Source of the DNA: Paralysiella testudinis
GTDB lineage: Bacteria; Pseudomonadota; Gammaproteobacteria; Burkholderiales; Neisseriaceae
DNA: 64,000 nucleotides
Direction of reading: 5' to 3'
Assembly (NCBI RefSeq): GCF_016894345.1
Contig: NZ_CP069798.1
Span: 2,501,385 to 2,565,384, forward strand
A program made the translations under genes and the position numbers. Of the stretch, positions 36,402 to 46,018 are shown one piece after another (within the stretch, counting starts at the first letter, position 1; every line of letters starts with the position of its first letter). The notes beneath the pieces were generated by a model. That model did no database searches and had not been told where the DNA came from. It saw only the letters and a list, made by a program, of their open reading frames with translations.

Positions 36402-38405
36402 TCAGCCGCCCTGTTTTTTGTCGGCCAGCATCGCCAACATGCCGGAGAGGCGGCTTTTGCCTTCGGCTTGGCTCACAATCGGGGCGCCGCCTTTGCGCCC
36501 CAATACGGTAATGTCTTCGGCGGGCATTTCGTCGATAAAGCGGCTGGGTTCGGGAAACTGCCATTGCCCGGCGCGTTTGCGTTTGATGCAATGGGTGAGC
36601 ACCAATTTTTTCTGTGCGCGGGTGATGCCCACATACATTAGGCGGCGCTCTTCTTCGATATTGCCTTCTTCCACGCTGTCGCCGTGCGGAAACAGCCCTT
36701 CTTCACAGCCCACCAAAAACACCTGCGGGTATTCCAGCCCTTTGGAGGCGTGCAGGGTGGACATTTTCACCGCATCGGTTTCTTCTTCATCGCGCCCTTC
36801 CAGCAAGGTCATCAGCGCAATGGTTTGGGCGATTTCGAGGATGTTTTTGCCGTCTGCCTCGCCTTTGCGGCCAATCCAGGCGGCCAAGTCTTGCACGTTG
36901 CGCCATTTGATTTCGCCGCTTTTGCCTTCTTCGCTGAGCAAAAGGTGGTTTTCGTAGCCGATGTCTTGCAGCAGGTTTTGCAGCAGGCTGCCCGCGGCCT
37001 CGCTGGCGGCGCGGCTTTGGTGTGCTTGCATCAGCGCCATAAATTGCTGTAAATGCTCACGGTTTTTGCTGTTTAATTCGGCCAGCGCTTCCATGCTCTG
37101 GGCTGCCTGAAACAGGCTGCAATGGGCGATTTGGGCATAGGCGTTCAGCTTGGCCAAGGTTACGTCGCCCACGCCGCGGCGCGGGGTGGTGACGGCACGC
37201 AAAAAGGCCGGATCGTCGTCTGGATTGGCCAGCAGGCGCACATAGGCCAGCACATCTTTGATTTCGGCCTTATCAAAAAAGCTTTGCCCACCGGAGAGGC
37301 GGTAGGGAATATGGCGGCTGCGCAGGGCTTCTTCAAACACGCGTGCTTGGTGATTGCCACGATAAAGAATGGCAAAATCGGCATAATTCACCTTATCGCC
37401 GCCAATCAGCTTTTGATGGGCAATGCGCCCCACCACCACTTCGGCTTCGTGTTGTTCGTCTTTGCAGGCAATCACATCCACCATATCGCCCAAGCCGTAT
37501 TGACTCCACAGCGTTTTGGCAAACAGCTTGGGATTGTGGGCAATCACTTGGTTGGCCACGCGCAGGATGCGGGCGGTGGAGCGGTAGTTTTGTTCCAGCT
37601 TAATCACTTTGATTTGCGGATAGTCGCTTTGCAGCAGGCGCAGGTTTTCCACATTGGCGCCGCGCCAGGCATAGATGCTTTGGTCATCGTCGCCCACGGC
37701 GGTGAATTGACCTTCGGCACCGGTAAGCAGGCGCATCAGTGCGTATTGGCAAGTGTTGGTGTCTTGGCATTCGTCAATCAGCAAATAGCGCAAACGGTGT
37801 TGCCAGCGGTGGCGCACTTCGTTGTGATCGCGCAGGATTTCGGCGGGCAGGCGGATTAAGTCGTCAAAATCCACGGCTTGATAGCTGGTTAAGGTGTCTT
37901 GATAGCCCGCATAGAGCTGCGCCATTTGCCGCTCCCATTCATTTTCGGCTTGCAGCAAGGCGGTTTCAGGCAGCGTGAGGTCGTTTTTCCAGCGTGAAAT
38001 GCGGTTTTGCGCTTTAAATACTGGCTCGCGCCCGCTGCTGCCGAGCAGCTCGGCAATGATTTTGCTCGCATCGGCGGCATCCAATATGGAAAACTGCTTT
38101 TTATAGCCCGCCCGCGCCGCTTCTTCGCGCAAGATGCGCATGCCCAGCGAATGAAAGGTGCACACGGTAAGCCCGCGCGTTTGCCCTTTGCCCAACAGCT
38201 TGCCGATGCGCTCCTGCATTTCCCGCGCGGCTTTGTTGGTAAAGGTGATGGCGGCGATTTGATGCGCCGGATAGCCGGCTTCGGTAATCAGGTAGGCGAT
38301 TTTTTGGGTAATCACCCGTGTTTTGCCGCTGCCCGCACCGGCCAGCACTAAAAGCGGCCCGCCCAGATAATGAATGGCTTCGTGTTGTTGGGGGTTGAGT
38401 TTCAT
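36402..38405 (-). CDS. rep: ATP-dependent DNA helicase Rep
   Basis: A 667-residue superfamily 1A helicase, the length of E. coli Rep (673). Motifs seen: Q and I (NPQQHEAIHYLGGPLLVLAG, AGSGKTRVITQKI), II (LLIDECQDTNTCQ), III (AVGDDDQSIYAWRGANVENL), IV (LEQNYRSTARIL), V (MSTLHASKGLEYPQVFLVG) and VI (RLMYVGITRAQKKLVL). It clears proteins ahead of forks and restarts replication. UvrD is usually longer, hence the Rep call. The ATG at 38405 is chosen; the frame extends further upstream without homology. Confidence 0.93.
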   Translation of the reverse strand: MKLNPQQHEAIHYLGGPLLVLAGAGSGKTRVITQKIAYLITEAGYPAHQIAAITFTNKAAREMQERIGKLLGKGQTRGLTVCTFHSLGMRILREEAARAGYKKQFSILDAADASKIIAELLGSSGREPVFKAQNRISRWKNDLTLPETALLQAENEWERQMAQLYAGYQDTLTSYQAVDFDDLIRLPAEILRDHNEVRHRWQHRLRYLLIDECQDTNTCQYALMRLLTGAEGQFTAVGDDDQSIYAWRGANVENLRLLQSDYPQIKVIKLEQNYRSTARILRVANQVIAHNPKLFAKTLWSQYGLGDMVDVIACKDEQHEAEVVVGRIAHQKLIGGDKVNYADFAILYRGNHQARVFEEALRSRHIPYRLSGGQSFFDKAEIKDVLAYVRLLANPDDDPAFLRAVTTPRRGVGDVTLAKLNAYAQIAHCSLFQAAQSMEALAELNSKNREHLQQFMALMQAHQSRAASEAAGSLLQNLLQDIGYENHLLLSEEGKSGEIKWRNVQDLAAWIGRKGEADGKNILEIAQTIALMTLLEGRDEEETDAVKMSTLHASKGLEYPQVFLVGCEEGLFPHGDSVEEGNIEEERRLMYVGITRAQKKLVLTHCIKRKRAGQWQFPEPSRFIDEMPAEDITVLGRKGGAPIVSQAEGKSRLSGMLAMLADKKQGG

Positions 38406-38529
38406 GGTTTTGTATTTTTGAAGCTTGCGGCAGTAACGAGTCAGCAAAGCGCTGCTTTGCACTGGGCACCTGCCTGCGCAGGTGCGACGCGGGAGGGGTT
38501 TACAATGGTGTTTCAGGCAGCCTGAAATC

Positions 38530-39594
38530 CTATCGGTTATCTAGCGCCTGCCGCCCGTCACCCGACAAAGCCCAGCTCGCCAAGGGCAGGCTTTGGCGGC
38601 TGTCGAACATGCGCTGCCACAGCAGCGCCAGTGATTGGCCTAGGTCGCCCAAATCGTCTTCATGGCGGTAGGGGGTAACGGTTTGCCAGCGCCCATCGGT
38701 TTGCTTTTCGGCCATCACAAAGCGGAAATTATGGCGGCCGGGCACGCCCATGCGCAAATCGGTCACCACCAGCTGGCCGTTGATGTCGTCTAGGCGCAGC
38801 CAGCCGTCGCTAAACCAGGCCAGGCGTTGATACAGCGCATCGTGCTGCAAGGGCGCGGCCAGTGCCAAGCCTTGCGGCTGGCGGATAAATTCGGGCGGGG
38901 TTTGGTCGAGCCAGCCGCTCACGGCGTCGATATAGTCGCCATTATCGGTTTCGGCCACCACACGGTAGAGTATGGTGTTCAGCGGCATGGGTGTGGCCAT
39001 AATGCGTTTTACCGCAATGCCTTGTTGTGCCAAGGCTGCCTGAACCCTTTGCTGGTGGTGGTATTGGCCATAGGTGCCCCAAGCCAAGTAGGCGCAGCCC
39101 CACAGCAAGGTGGCCGCCAAGGCTTTTTGCGCCGCCGCGCTTATGCGGGTGGCAAGGGCATACACACAGGCGGCCAGCATGGGCAGGGTGTAGAGCGGGT
39201 CGATGATAAACACGCCCGACCACTGCTGCGGCGTGGGCGTGAGCGGCCACCACAATTGGGTGCCGTACACGGTAAACGCATCCAACAGCGGATGCGTGAC
39301 CAGCGCCAAACACAAGGTAGCATACAGGCGGCCAAAGCCATAAGCGCTGTGCGGCCAGCGTTTTTTAATCAGCCATGCCAACACCAGCGCCAGCAACGGC
39401 AACACAAACAGCGAGTGGGTAAAGCCGCGGTGATAAGTCATAGCCGACACCGGGTCGGCATAGCGAATCAGCACGTCCAAATCGGGCAAGGTGCCGAGCA
39501 TGGCGCCGTAGAGCAAGGCTTTACGCCCTTGATAGCGTCCCATGCCCACGCCCTGAATGGTGGCGCCGAGCACGGCTTGGGTGAGTGAATCCAT
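38530..39594 (-). CDS. YdjM-like membrane-bound metal-dependent hydrolase
   Basis: A 354-residue protein. The N-terminal half has membrane helices and the family's metal-site residues: MDSLTQAVLGATIQG, GTLPDLDVLIRY, TYHRGFTHSLFVLPLLAL and LVTHPLLDAFTVYGTQLWWP. The C-terminal half is soluble. It resembles the YdjM family (LexA-regulated in E. coli). Its biochemical function is not established. It lies between rep and ung, a DNA-repair neighbourhood; no SOS box was seen. Confidence 0.85.
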   Translation of the reverse strand: MDSLTQAVLGATIQGVGMGRYQGRKALLYGAMLGTLPDLDVLIRYADPVSAMTYHRGFTHSLFVLPLLALVLAWLIKKRWPHSAYGFGRLYATLCLALVTHPLLDAFTVYGTQLWWPLTPTPQQWSGVFIIDPLYTLPMLAACVYALATRISAAAQKALAATLLWGCAYLAWGTYGQYHHQQRVQAALAQQGIAVKRIMATPMPLNTILYRVVAETDNGDYIDAVSGWLDQTPPEFIRQPQGLALAAPLQHDALYQRLAWFSDGWLRLDDINGQLVVTDLRMGVPGRHNFRFVMAEKQTDGRWQTVTPYRHEDDLGDLGQSLALLWQRMFDSRQSLPLASWALSGDGRQALDNR

Positions 39595-39624
39595 GGTGTT
39601 TTATTCTTCCGTTTCAGGCAGCCT

Positions 39625-40284
39625 TTAAACCTGCCAATCAATCGCCGCCAGCCCTTGCTGCTGCAAATAAGCATTGGCTTGCGAAAAATGTTTGCAGCCG
39701 AAAAAGCCGCGATAGGCCGACAACGGCGATGGGTGCGGTGCGGTGAGCACGCAATGGCGGCTGCGGTCGATAAACGCGCCTTTTTTCTGCGCATGGCTGC
39801 CCCACAGCAAAAACACCAGCCCCTCACGCTCTTGGTTGAGCATGGCAATCACGCGGTCAGTAAAGGTTTCCCAGCCCAGCGCAGCGTGCGAATGCGCCTG
39901 CCCGGCGCGCACGGTGAGCACGGTATTGAGCAACAATACGCCCTGCTCGGCCCAATGCTGCAAGCAGCCGTGTGCCGGGATTTGGAAGCCGGCAATGTCG
40001 TCGGCCAGCTCTTTGTAAATATTCACCAGTGAAGGCGGCGGCGCTATTCCGGCCTGCACCGAAAACGACAAGCCGTGCGCCTGCCCGGCGCCGTGGTAAG
40101 GGTCTTGCCCCAGAATCACCACTTTTACTTGCTGAAATTCGGTGGCCTTAAAAGCATTAAACACATCGGCCGCCGGCGGATACACCAGCGTGCCGGCCGC
40201 GCGTTCGGCTTTGACACTGTGCAAAATCTGCTGAAAATAAGCCTGTTCTTTTTCAGCACCAATCGCCTCATGCCAGCTTTGCAT
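39625..40284 (-). CDS. ung: Uracil-DNA glycosylase
   Basis: A 219-residue family 1 UDG. The catalytic-water motif is [20 protein letters not shown]; uracil and DNA recognition motifs are [32 protein letters not shown] and [17 protein letters not shown]. It removes uracil from DNA. The spacing to the downstream YdjM-like gene is 30 bp, with an uptake word in the gap, so they are probably co-transcribed. Confidence 0.97.
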   Translation of the reverse strand: MQSWHEAIGAEKEQAYFQQILHSVKAERAAGTLVYPPAADVFNAFKATEFQQVKVVILGQDPYHGAGQAHGLSFSVQAGIAPPPSLVNIYKELADDIAGFQIPAHGCLQHWAEQGVLLLNTVLTVRAGQAHSHAALGWETFTDRVIAMLNQEREGLVFLLWGSHAQKKGAFIDRSRHCVLTAPHPSPLSAYRGFFGCKHFSQANAYLQQQGLAAIDWQV

Positions 40285-40368
40285 GGTTTTGACTTTCTTA
40301 TTTGAAGTTTCAGGCAGCCTGAATGGCTGCGGCTATCGTGATGGAATCGTTTGGATGAAACACACCGT

Positions 40369-41193
40369 TTAATCGCCGTAAAAACGCCAAAAATGCGCCA
40401 AAGGCCCGTGGCCGCCGCCCAATTGCCAATTTTGGCCTGCGGCAATCGCGCCGTGCACATATTCTTTGGCTGCGGCCACCGCAGCGGCCAAATCGCTATG
40501 GCGCGGGCGCAAAGCGGCAATGGCAGACGACAAAGTGCAGCCGGTGCCGTGGGTGTGGTGGCTGTGGATGCGCGGGCGGCTGAAGCATTGGGCAGGCGCA
40601 TCGGGGCTGAGCAGCCAATCCGCCGCTTCATCGCTATCGGCCCAATGGCCGCCTTTGAGCAACACCGCCGCTGCGCCTTTATTCAGCAAAATCTGCCCTT
40701 GCGCCAACATCTCGTTTTCATCGAGAGCCGGTGCTTGGCCGCTTAAGGCCGCCAGTTCGCTTAAATTGGGTGTCACCACATCGGCCAGCGGCAGCAGCTG
40801 GGCACACATGGCCGCCACGGTGTTTTCCAGCGCCAAACCGTCGCCCGAAGTGGCCACCAGCACCGGATCGAGCACCACAAACGGCAAACGGCGGCAGCGC
40901 AACACCGCGGCCACCGCCTCAATAGCGGCCACATCGGCCAACATGCCGATTTTCACCGCATCAATGCGCATATCGTCCAGCACCGCATCGCATTGTGCGG
41001 TAATCATTTCCGGCGGCAACGCCTGCACCGCCCGCACGCCGCAGGTGTTTTGCGCGGTGATGGCGGTGATGGCGCTGGCACCATACGCCCCCAATGCGGC
41101 AAAGGTTTTTAAATCGGCTTGAATGCCGGCACCGCCGCCCGAATCAGAGCCGGCAATGGTGAGCACACGCGGGAAAGGCGGATGAGATGTCAT
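40369..41193 (-). CDS. thiD: Hydroxymethylpyrimidine/phosphomethylpyrimidine kinase
   Basis: A 274-residue kinase of the ribokinase fold. It shows VLTIAGSDSGGGAGIQADLK at the start, TAITAQNTCGVRAVQALPPE, DPVLVATSGDGL, VVTPNLSELAAL and the C-terminal SHHTHGTGCTLSSAIAA with the catalytic Asp/Gly region adapted as in ThiD. It phosphorylates HMP twice for thiamine synthesis. I chose the ATG at 41193; the frame upstream encodes unrelated residues. No TPP riboswitch was recognised before it. Confidence 0.93.
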   Translation of the reverse strand: MTSHPPFPRVLTIAGSDSGGGAGIQADLKTFAALGAYGASAITAITAQNTCGVRAVQALPPEMITAQCDAVLDDMRIDAVKIGMLADVAAIEAVAAVLRCRRLPFVVLDPVLVATSGDGLALENTVAAMCAQLLPLADVVTPNLSELAALSGQAPALDENEMLAQGQILLNKGAAAVLLKGGHWADSDEAADWLLSPDAPAQCFSRPRIHSHHTHGTGCTLSSAIAALRPRHSDLAAAVAAAKEYVHGAIAAGQNWQLGGGHGPLAHFWRFYGD

Positions 41194-41474
41194 GGCAATG
41201 GCCGCAGCAAAACGAAACCGCCAAAGTGTACCATATCGCCAAGCAAGCCAATAATGGACATACCCATTTATCCAAGGCTGCCTGAAAAGAAAACCAAACA
41301 CGCATAAAAAACCACCGTTGCGCAAGGGCAGCGGTGGCAAAAGGTCTTCTGGAAAGAACGGCTTCAGTATGCCGCCAAACTAAGCACAAAACAATGCGGC
41401 ATATTGTCGCAAAAATCCGTTTCAGGCAGCCTTGGTCATTGTTTTGGCTGTGTAGTTCGGCTACAGTGGCGGCC

Positions 41475-42764
41475 ATGAATCTGCGCTCACACACCTTTTC
41501 CCAAGCCGCCTACGCGCCGGTGCTGCTGTTTACCCTGCGTGCGCGCTGGCTGTTTATTGCACTGATGCTCATCGGTTTGCTGGGCACTTGGGCGCTGGCG
41601 TGGCCGGTGCCGTTGCTGCCCTTATCGCTCACGCTGCTGTTTTTGGCCGCCGCCAACGGTTTACTCAGTGTATGGCATCGCCGCCACGGCCCCGAGCATT
41701 TGGTGGAGCTGGGGCTGATTGCCGACATTCTTACCCTGAGCGAATTGCTCTACCTCACCGGCGGTATCGCCAACCCCATGGCCTCGCTGTATCTGCCGCC
41801 GTTGCTGCTGGCGGCCTTGGTGTGCTCGGTGCATTTTGCTTGGGGCATGGCCTTTGTGTGTGTGACCACTTATTTTCTGCTGTTTCAGTTTCATCTGCCG
41901 TTTCCGGTGCCCAGCCAAGAGCCCGATTGGCTGTTTCGCATCCACATCGGCGGCATGTGGCTTACCTTCGCCCTTTCCGCTGCATTGATTACCGCCTGCA
42001 TCACCTGGCTAATACAGGCGCTGAACTGGCGCGAAAACCAATTGCAACGCGCCCATGCGCAACAGCAGCAAAACGAACAAGTGCTCTCGCTGGGCATTGA
42101 AGCCGCGCACACCGCCCACAAACTCTCCACCCCGCTCAACAGCCTGCTGCTGCTCACCGACGAATTGCAGGCGCGCACCGATCTGCCTGCCGAAGTAAGC
42201 CAAGATTTGGCGCTGATGCGCAGCCAGCTCAACCAATGTCGCGACGTGCTGTGGCAGCTCAAACCCAAAGACCAGCCGCAAGCACGCCAACAGCCCACTT
42301 GGCTCTACGCCACCCTCAACGCCCAGCTGCGCCACTGGCACAACCTGCGCCCGGAAGCCCACTACACCTGGCAGCAACACAGCCCGATTGCGCCCGATGT
42401 ATGCGTGCAGCTCGATCCCTTGTTTTGGTCGGCATTTTTAAATATCCTCAACAACGCCGCCGATGCCGGCAAACAAAGCGTGGCGCTGGAAACGCGCATC
42501 ACCGCAGCGCAAACCCTGATTATCGGCATCCGCAACCGCAGCGGCTTTTTATCCGAAGCACAGCTGCGCCACGCCGGGCTGAACGCACAGCAATCCGACA
42601 AACCGGCCGGACTTGGCATGGGCGTATTGCTATCGCACGCCACCTTGGCGCGCATGCAGGGCAGCCTCACCCTGCAAAACCACCACGACGGCGGCGTGTA
42701 TGCCGAAATCCGCCTGCCGCTCACCCCTTGCACCACACCCTGCCCACCCACCAAGGCTGCCTGA
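41475..42764 (+). CDS. Sensor histidine kinase, RegB/PrrB type
   Basis: A 429-residue membrane kinase. About six membrane segments fill residues 10-190. The phosphorylated histidine lies in EAAHTAHKLSTPLNSLLLL, with the Pro-Leu-Asn pattern of RegB-like kinases. The ATPase part has LNILNNAADAG (N box) and GLGMGVLLSHATLARMQG (G box). RegB-type kinases sense the redox state of the respiratory chain. Its stop is immediately followed by the ATG of the response regulator; an uptake word provides this stop codon. Confidence 0.88.
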   Translation: MNLRSHTFSQAAYAPVLLFTLRARWLFIALMLIGLLGTWALAWPVPLLPLSLTLLFLAAANGLLSVWHRRHGPEHLVELGLIADILTLSELLYLTGGIANPMASLYLPPLLLAALVCSVHFAWGMAFVCVTTYFLLFQFHLPFPVPSQEPDWLFRIHIGGMWLTFALSAALITACITWLIQALNWRENQLQRAHAQQQQNEQVLSLGIEAAHTAHKLSTPLNSLLLLTDELQARTDLPAEVSQDLALMRSQLNQCRDVLWQLKPKDQPQARQQPTWLYATLNAQLRHWHNLRPEAHYTWQQHSPIAPDVCVQLDPLFWSAFLNILNNAADAGKQSVALETRITAAQTLIIGIRNRSGFLSEAQLRHAGLNAQQSDKPAGLGMGVLLSHATLARMQGSLTLQNHHDGGVYAEIRLPLTPCTTPCPPTKAA

Positions 42765-43301
42765 ATGAAACACTTTTTATTGGTCGATGACGACGAAATC
42801 TTTGCCCACCTACTGCAACGCGGCTTTGGCCGCCACGGCCTAACATTGGATTGGGCGGCCAATAGCGATGCCGCCTTGGCCTATCAAGGCCAGCCCGACG
42901 GCATTATTCTGGATTTGAACCTGGGCGGCGACAGCGGCCTGCAACTGCTGCCGCGGCTGGTGCAGCAATTTCCGGCCAGCAAAATCGTGGTGCTCACCGG
43001 CTACGCCAGCATCAGCACCGCCGTGAGCGCCGTTAAACTGGGCGCCTGCCAATACCTGCCCAAACCGGCCGACGTGGCCACCTTGCTGCAAGCCTTTGGC
43101 AACGACAACACCACCGTGGCCGAAGACAACCAACAAACCCCCATCGCCGAACAAGGCCCTTCCTTGCAACGGCTCAAATGGGAACACATCCAATTTGTGC
43201 TGCAACAACACCAAGGCAACATCTCCGCCACCGCCCGCGCACTGAATATGCACCGGCGCACCTTGCAACGTATGTTGGCCAAACATCCGGTAAAAAAATA
43301 A
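42765..43301 (+). CDS. Response regulator, RegA/PrrA (ActR) type
   Basis: A 178-residue regulator. The receiver domain has LLVDDDEIFAHLLQRGF, the phosphorylated Asp in GIILDLNLGGDSGLQL, VVLTGYASISTAVSAVKLGA and the lysine in YLPKPADV. The C-terminal Fis-type helix-turn-helix is ATARALNMHRRTLQRMLAKH, as in RegA. It begins directly after the kinase stop with no gap, so translation is coupled. Target genes are unknown; redox or energy metabolism is likely from the family. Confidence 0.92.
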   Translation: MKHFLLVDDDEIFAHLLQRGFGRHGLTLDWAANSDAALAYQGQPDGIILDLNLGGDSGLQLLPRLVQQFPASKIVVLTGYASISTAVSAVKLGACQYLPKPADVATLLQAFGNDNTTVAEDNQQTPIAEQGPSLQRLKWEHIQFVLQQHQGNISATARALNMHRRTLQRMLAKHPVKK

Positions 43302-43315
43302 GCCAAGTAATCATA

Positions 43316-43370
43316 AAGGCTGCCTGAAAGCCAAGCTTCTGCGAAGCTCAAACCTTTCAGGCAGCCTTTA
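43316..43370. terminator. Inverted DUS pair terminator
   Basis: AAAGGCTGCCTGAAAG pairs with CTTTCAGGCAGCCTTT, with an inner AGCTTCTGCGAAGCT stem. It lies between convergent regA-type and panB genes. Confidence 0.9.
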
Positions 43371-43398
43371 ATCAAGCAGCCATCACAGCATCGTTTAC

Positions 43399-44193
43399 TC
43401 AAGCCGCAAACGTATGCTCCGCCGCCGGGAAGCTGCCGTCTTTCACGGCCGCCACATAAGCGGCCACCGCGTCTTGGATGCTGGCTTGGCCGTGCATAAA
43501 GTTTTTCACAAAACGGGCGGTTTTGCCGGGAAAAATGCCGAGCATATCGTGCATCACCAACACTTGGCCGTCGCAATCCACACCGGCGCCGATGCCGATG
43601 GTGGGGCAAGCCAAGGCTTGGGTAACTTGCTTGCCCAGCTCTGCCGGCACACATTCCATCAGCACAATATCGGCACCGGCGGCTTCGTGCGCCCGCGCAT
43701 CGTTCAGCAATGCTTGCGCCGCCGCATCGCCCTTGCCTTGCACGCGGTAGCCGCCAAAGGCGTTTACCGACTGCGGCGTCAGGCCGATATGGGCGCACAC
43801 CGGAATGCCGCGCTGTTGCAAAAAGTGGGTGGTGTCTGCCATCCATTCGCCGCCTTCCAATTTCACCATATGCGCCCCGGCGGCCATCAGCTCGGCCGAT
43901 GCCGCAAACGCCTGCTCACGGCTTTGCTGGTAGGCACCAAACGGCAGGTCGGCCACAATCATGGCGCTATCGTTGCCGCGCGCCACCGCAGCGGTGTGAT
44001 AGCACATATCGGCCAAGCTCACCGGCAAAGTGGAGCGGTGCCCTTGCACCGCCATGCCCAGCGAATCGCCCACCAGCAACAAATCCACGCCCGCCTGATT
44101 CATCAGTGCGGCAAAGCTGGCTTCGTAGCAGGTGAGCATGGCGATTTTGCGGCCTTCGGCCTTCATTTTGCGTAAGGTATTTACAGTAATCAT
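43399..44193 (-). CDS. panB: 3-methyl-2-oxobutanoate hydroxymethyltransferase
   Basis: A 264-residue TIM-barrel enzyme of pantothenate synthesis that adds a hydroxymethyl group from methylene-THF to ketoisovalerate. Conserved parts: [65 protein letters not shown] and [21 protein letters not shown] chose the ATG at 44193. The usual partner panC is not adjacent. A family A-like repeat lies upstream. Confidence 0.95.
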   Translation of the reverse strand: MITVNTLRKMKAEGRKIAMLTCYEASFAALMNQAGVDLLLVGDSLGMAVQGHRSTLPVSLADMCYHTAAVARGNDSAMIVADLPFGAYQQSREQAFAASAELMAAGAHMVKLEGGEWMADTTHFLQQRGIPVCAHIGLTPQSVNAFGGYRVQGKGDAAAQALLNDARAHEAAGADIVLMECVPAELGKQVTQALACPTIGIGAGVDCDGQVLVMHDMLGIFPGKTARFVKNFMHGQASIQDAVAAYVAAVKDGSFPAAEHTFAA

Positions 44194-44239
44194 ATTATTG
44201 CTTCCTTTTGTATGGGCAAGATGGTGTTCAGGCAGCCTA

Positions 44240-44400
44240 AGAGCTTGTTTATGATCTTTTTTGTAGCCGATTTTAGTGCAGAAACGGGTGCAGGCAAGGC
44301 AAAAAGCACAGCCAAAGCCAGCTTTGGCGCGCATTTTTAACACAGCATGCGCCTGTTTATGCGCTGAAAGCAGCACAACAAAAGATTGTAAACAGGCTCT
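44240..44400. repeat. Family A-like element, divergent copy 3
   Basis: About 161 bp with 21-bp inverted ends (AGAGCTTGTTTATGATCTTTT and AAAAGATTGTAAACAGGCTCT; three mismatches). The interior resembles family A: GCAGAAACG...AAGGCAAAAAGCACAGC. Its right end meets the stop codon of the SMR gene. Confidence 0.65.
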
Positions 44401-44716
44401 AAGCGCTCAGCTTCAACACCACCACGCCGCCGATAATCATCGCCACGCCCAGATAGCGCCCCAAGCTGGTGGGGTCTTGAAAAAACCACACGCCCACCAA
44501 AAAGGTGCCCGCCGCACCAATGCCGGTCCACACCGCATAGGCGGTGCCGATGGGAATCTGCTTTTGTGCCAGCCACAATAAAAACCCGCTCACCGCCATG
44601 CAAACCACGGCGCCAGTAATACCGGCCAAGCGCCATTGCGGCTGTTGCGATAATTTAAACCCCACCGGCCAGCCGATTTCAAACAGCCCGGCCAAAAACA
44701 GGTATAGCCATGCCAT
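44399..44716 (-). CDS. Small multidrug resistance (SMR) transporter, Gdx/SugE-like
   Basis: A 105-residue protein with four membrane helices. The essential Glu is in [17 protein letters not shown]; the Trp-Pro-Val-Gly-x-Lys pattern resembles the Gdx (SugE) guanidinium exporters more than Emr[22 protein letters not shown] and [12 protein letters not shown] are typical of SMR helices. It exports guanidinium or cationic drugs as a dimer. No guanidine riboswitch was recognised upstream. The stop codon lies at the end of a repeat element. Confidence 0.9.
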   Translation of the reverse strand: MAWLYLFLAGLFEIGWPVGFKLSQQPQWRLAGITGAVVCMAVSGFLLWLAQKQIPIGTAYAVWTGIGAAGTFLVGVWFFQDPTSLGRYLGVAMIIGGVVVLKLSA

Positions 44717-44830
44717 GCCCGCTCCTTATAATGATTAATGTAATCTTGTAAATGTAGTTATAAGCTTGTTTTAAGGCTGCCTGAAAGCCAATGTGCGTAA
44801 TGAATACGGCATCAACCATCGGGTTCGGCA

Positions 44831-45463
44831 CTACTCACTCAAATTCAAATAATGGCGGCTGCCCTTCATATTGGCCATGGTGCGCAGCAGCAGCTCGAAA
44901 TGGTCGTCGTTGCCGATAAAATCAAGCTCGTCGGTATTGGCAATCAACAAGGGCGCGTGTTGGTAGAGGTGGAAAAAGCGGCGGTATTCTTGGTGGATTT
45001 GCTGCAAATAGCCTGCCGGAAACACATTCAGCATGCCGTCGTTGCGTTGGCGCAGGCGTTTTTCCAGCACGTCGTTGCCTGCTTCCAGATAAATCACCAA
45101 ATCCGGCACCGGAAATTCCGGCATCACTTTTTGTTTGAGCTGCCAATACAGGGTTTGCTCGTCGTCACGCAGAATCACCGGCACATAAATTTGGTCTTTT
45201 TCCAGCAAAAAATCGGCAATCACACGCTGATTGCGCTCGTCTTCGGTTTGGATGACACCCAAGGCTTCCACACGGCGCACCAGAAAATGCAGCTCGGTGG
45301 CCAGCCCGTGGTTAGCCGCATTGAGGTAAAACGGCTCCAGAAACGGGTTGCGTTGCGGCGCTTCGGTGAGCAGCATGGCATCGAAGTATTCGGCCAAGCG
45401 GCGGCTCAGTGCCGATTTGCCGCTGCCAATCGATCCTTCCACCACGATATAACGGTAATCCAT
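44831..45463 (-). CDS. Deoxynucleoside kinase
   Basis: A 210-residue kinase of the deoxyadenosine/deoxyguanosine kinase family. It has the P-loop VEGSIGSGKSALSRRLAEYF, RNPFLEPFYLNAANHGLATE, ADFLLEKDQIYV (Glu-Lys-Asp region) and LIYLEAGNDVLEKRLRQRN. It salvages deoxynucleosides. The Met at 45463 has AGGA at better spacing than the one at 45469. It lies next to folK, with a 33-bp gap, as seen in Neisseria. Confidence 0.9.
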   Translation of the reverse strand: MDYRYIVVEGSIGSGKSALSRRLAEYFDAMLLTEAPQRNPFLEPFYLNAANHGLATELHFLVRRVEALGVIQTEDERNQRVIADFLLEKDQIYVPVILRDDEQTLYWQLKQKVMPEFPVPDLVIYLEAGNDVLEKRLRQRNDGMLNVFPAGYLQQIHQEYRRFFHLYQHAPLLIANTDELDFIGNDDHFELLLRTMANMKGSRHYLNLSE

Positions 45464-45496
45464 AGCCATTCCTGTATTTTCGGTATATTTGAGCGA

Positions 45497-46018
45497 TTAA
45501 ATCCATGTTGGCGGCGGCGCTAGTACCACCACATCATCCTGGGGTGCCGCTTGGCGCAGTGCCGCAGCCATGGCAGCGGCGCTATCGCGCTGGCCGGGCA
45601 GCACATAATCGGGGGCGATTTCGGCCAAGGGCGCCATCACAAACTGACGCAGATGCGCCCGCGGGTGCGGCAGCTCAAGTTCGGTGCTGTGGCTGCATAG
45701 GCCGGCGTAGTCGATAATGTCTAAATCCAGCGTGCGCGGGGCATTGCGAAAATGGCGCACGCGGCCAAAGCGGTTTTCAATCGCTTGCAGCGCCAGTAAC
45801 AAAGCGGGCGGCGGCAAGGTGGTTTGCAGCAACAACACGGCGTTAACAAAATCGGGCTGGTCGGCATAACCCACCGGCTTGGTGCGGTATAAAGACGACA
45901 CCGCCGATACCGCCACTTCAGGCAACATCGCAATGGCAGCCACGGCAGCAGCCACTTGCTGCTGCGGCGCATCCAGATTGCTGCCCAGCGCCACCACCGC
46001 GGTTTTGGCCGCACTCAT
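45497..46018 (-). CDS. folK: HPPK: 6-hydroxymethyl-7,8-dihydropterin pyrophosphokinase
   Basis: A 173-residue folate enzyme. It has VALGSNLDAPQQQVAAAV, SSLYRTKPVGYADQPDFVNA, FGRVRHFRNAPRTLDLDIID with the metal-binding Asp-x-Asp, and LPHPRAHLRQFVMAPLAEIA. It transfers pyrophosphate from ATP to the pterin. Its start overlaps the pcnB stop (ATGA), so the two are coupled; the folK-pcnB neighbourhood is common in proteobacteria. Confidence 0.95.
   Translation of the reverse strand: MSAAKTAVVALGSNLDAPQQQVAAAVAAIAMLPEVAVSAVSSLYRTKPVGYADQPDFVNAVLLLQTTLPPPALLLALQAIENRFGRVRHFRNAPRTLDLDIIDYAGLCSHSTELELPHPRAHLRQFVMAPLAEIAPDYVLPGQRDSAAAMAAALRQAAPQDDVVVLAPPPTWI

Noticed and set aside
44717..44830. Guanidine riboswitch upstream of the SMR exporter
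   Set aside because: No pair of hairpins with the conserved ACGR loops and no guanidine-I core was found in the short AT-rich leader.
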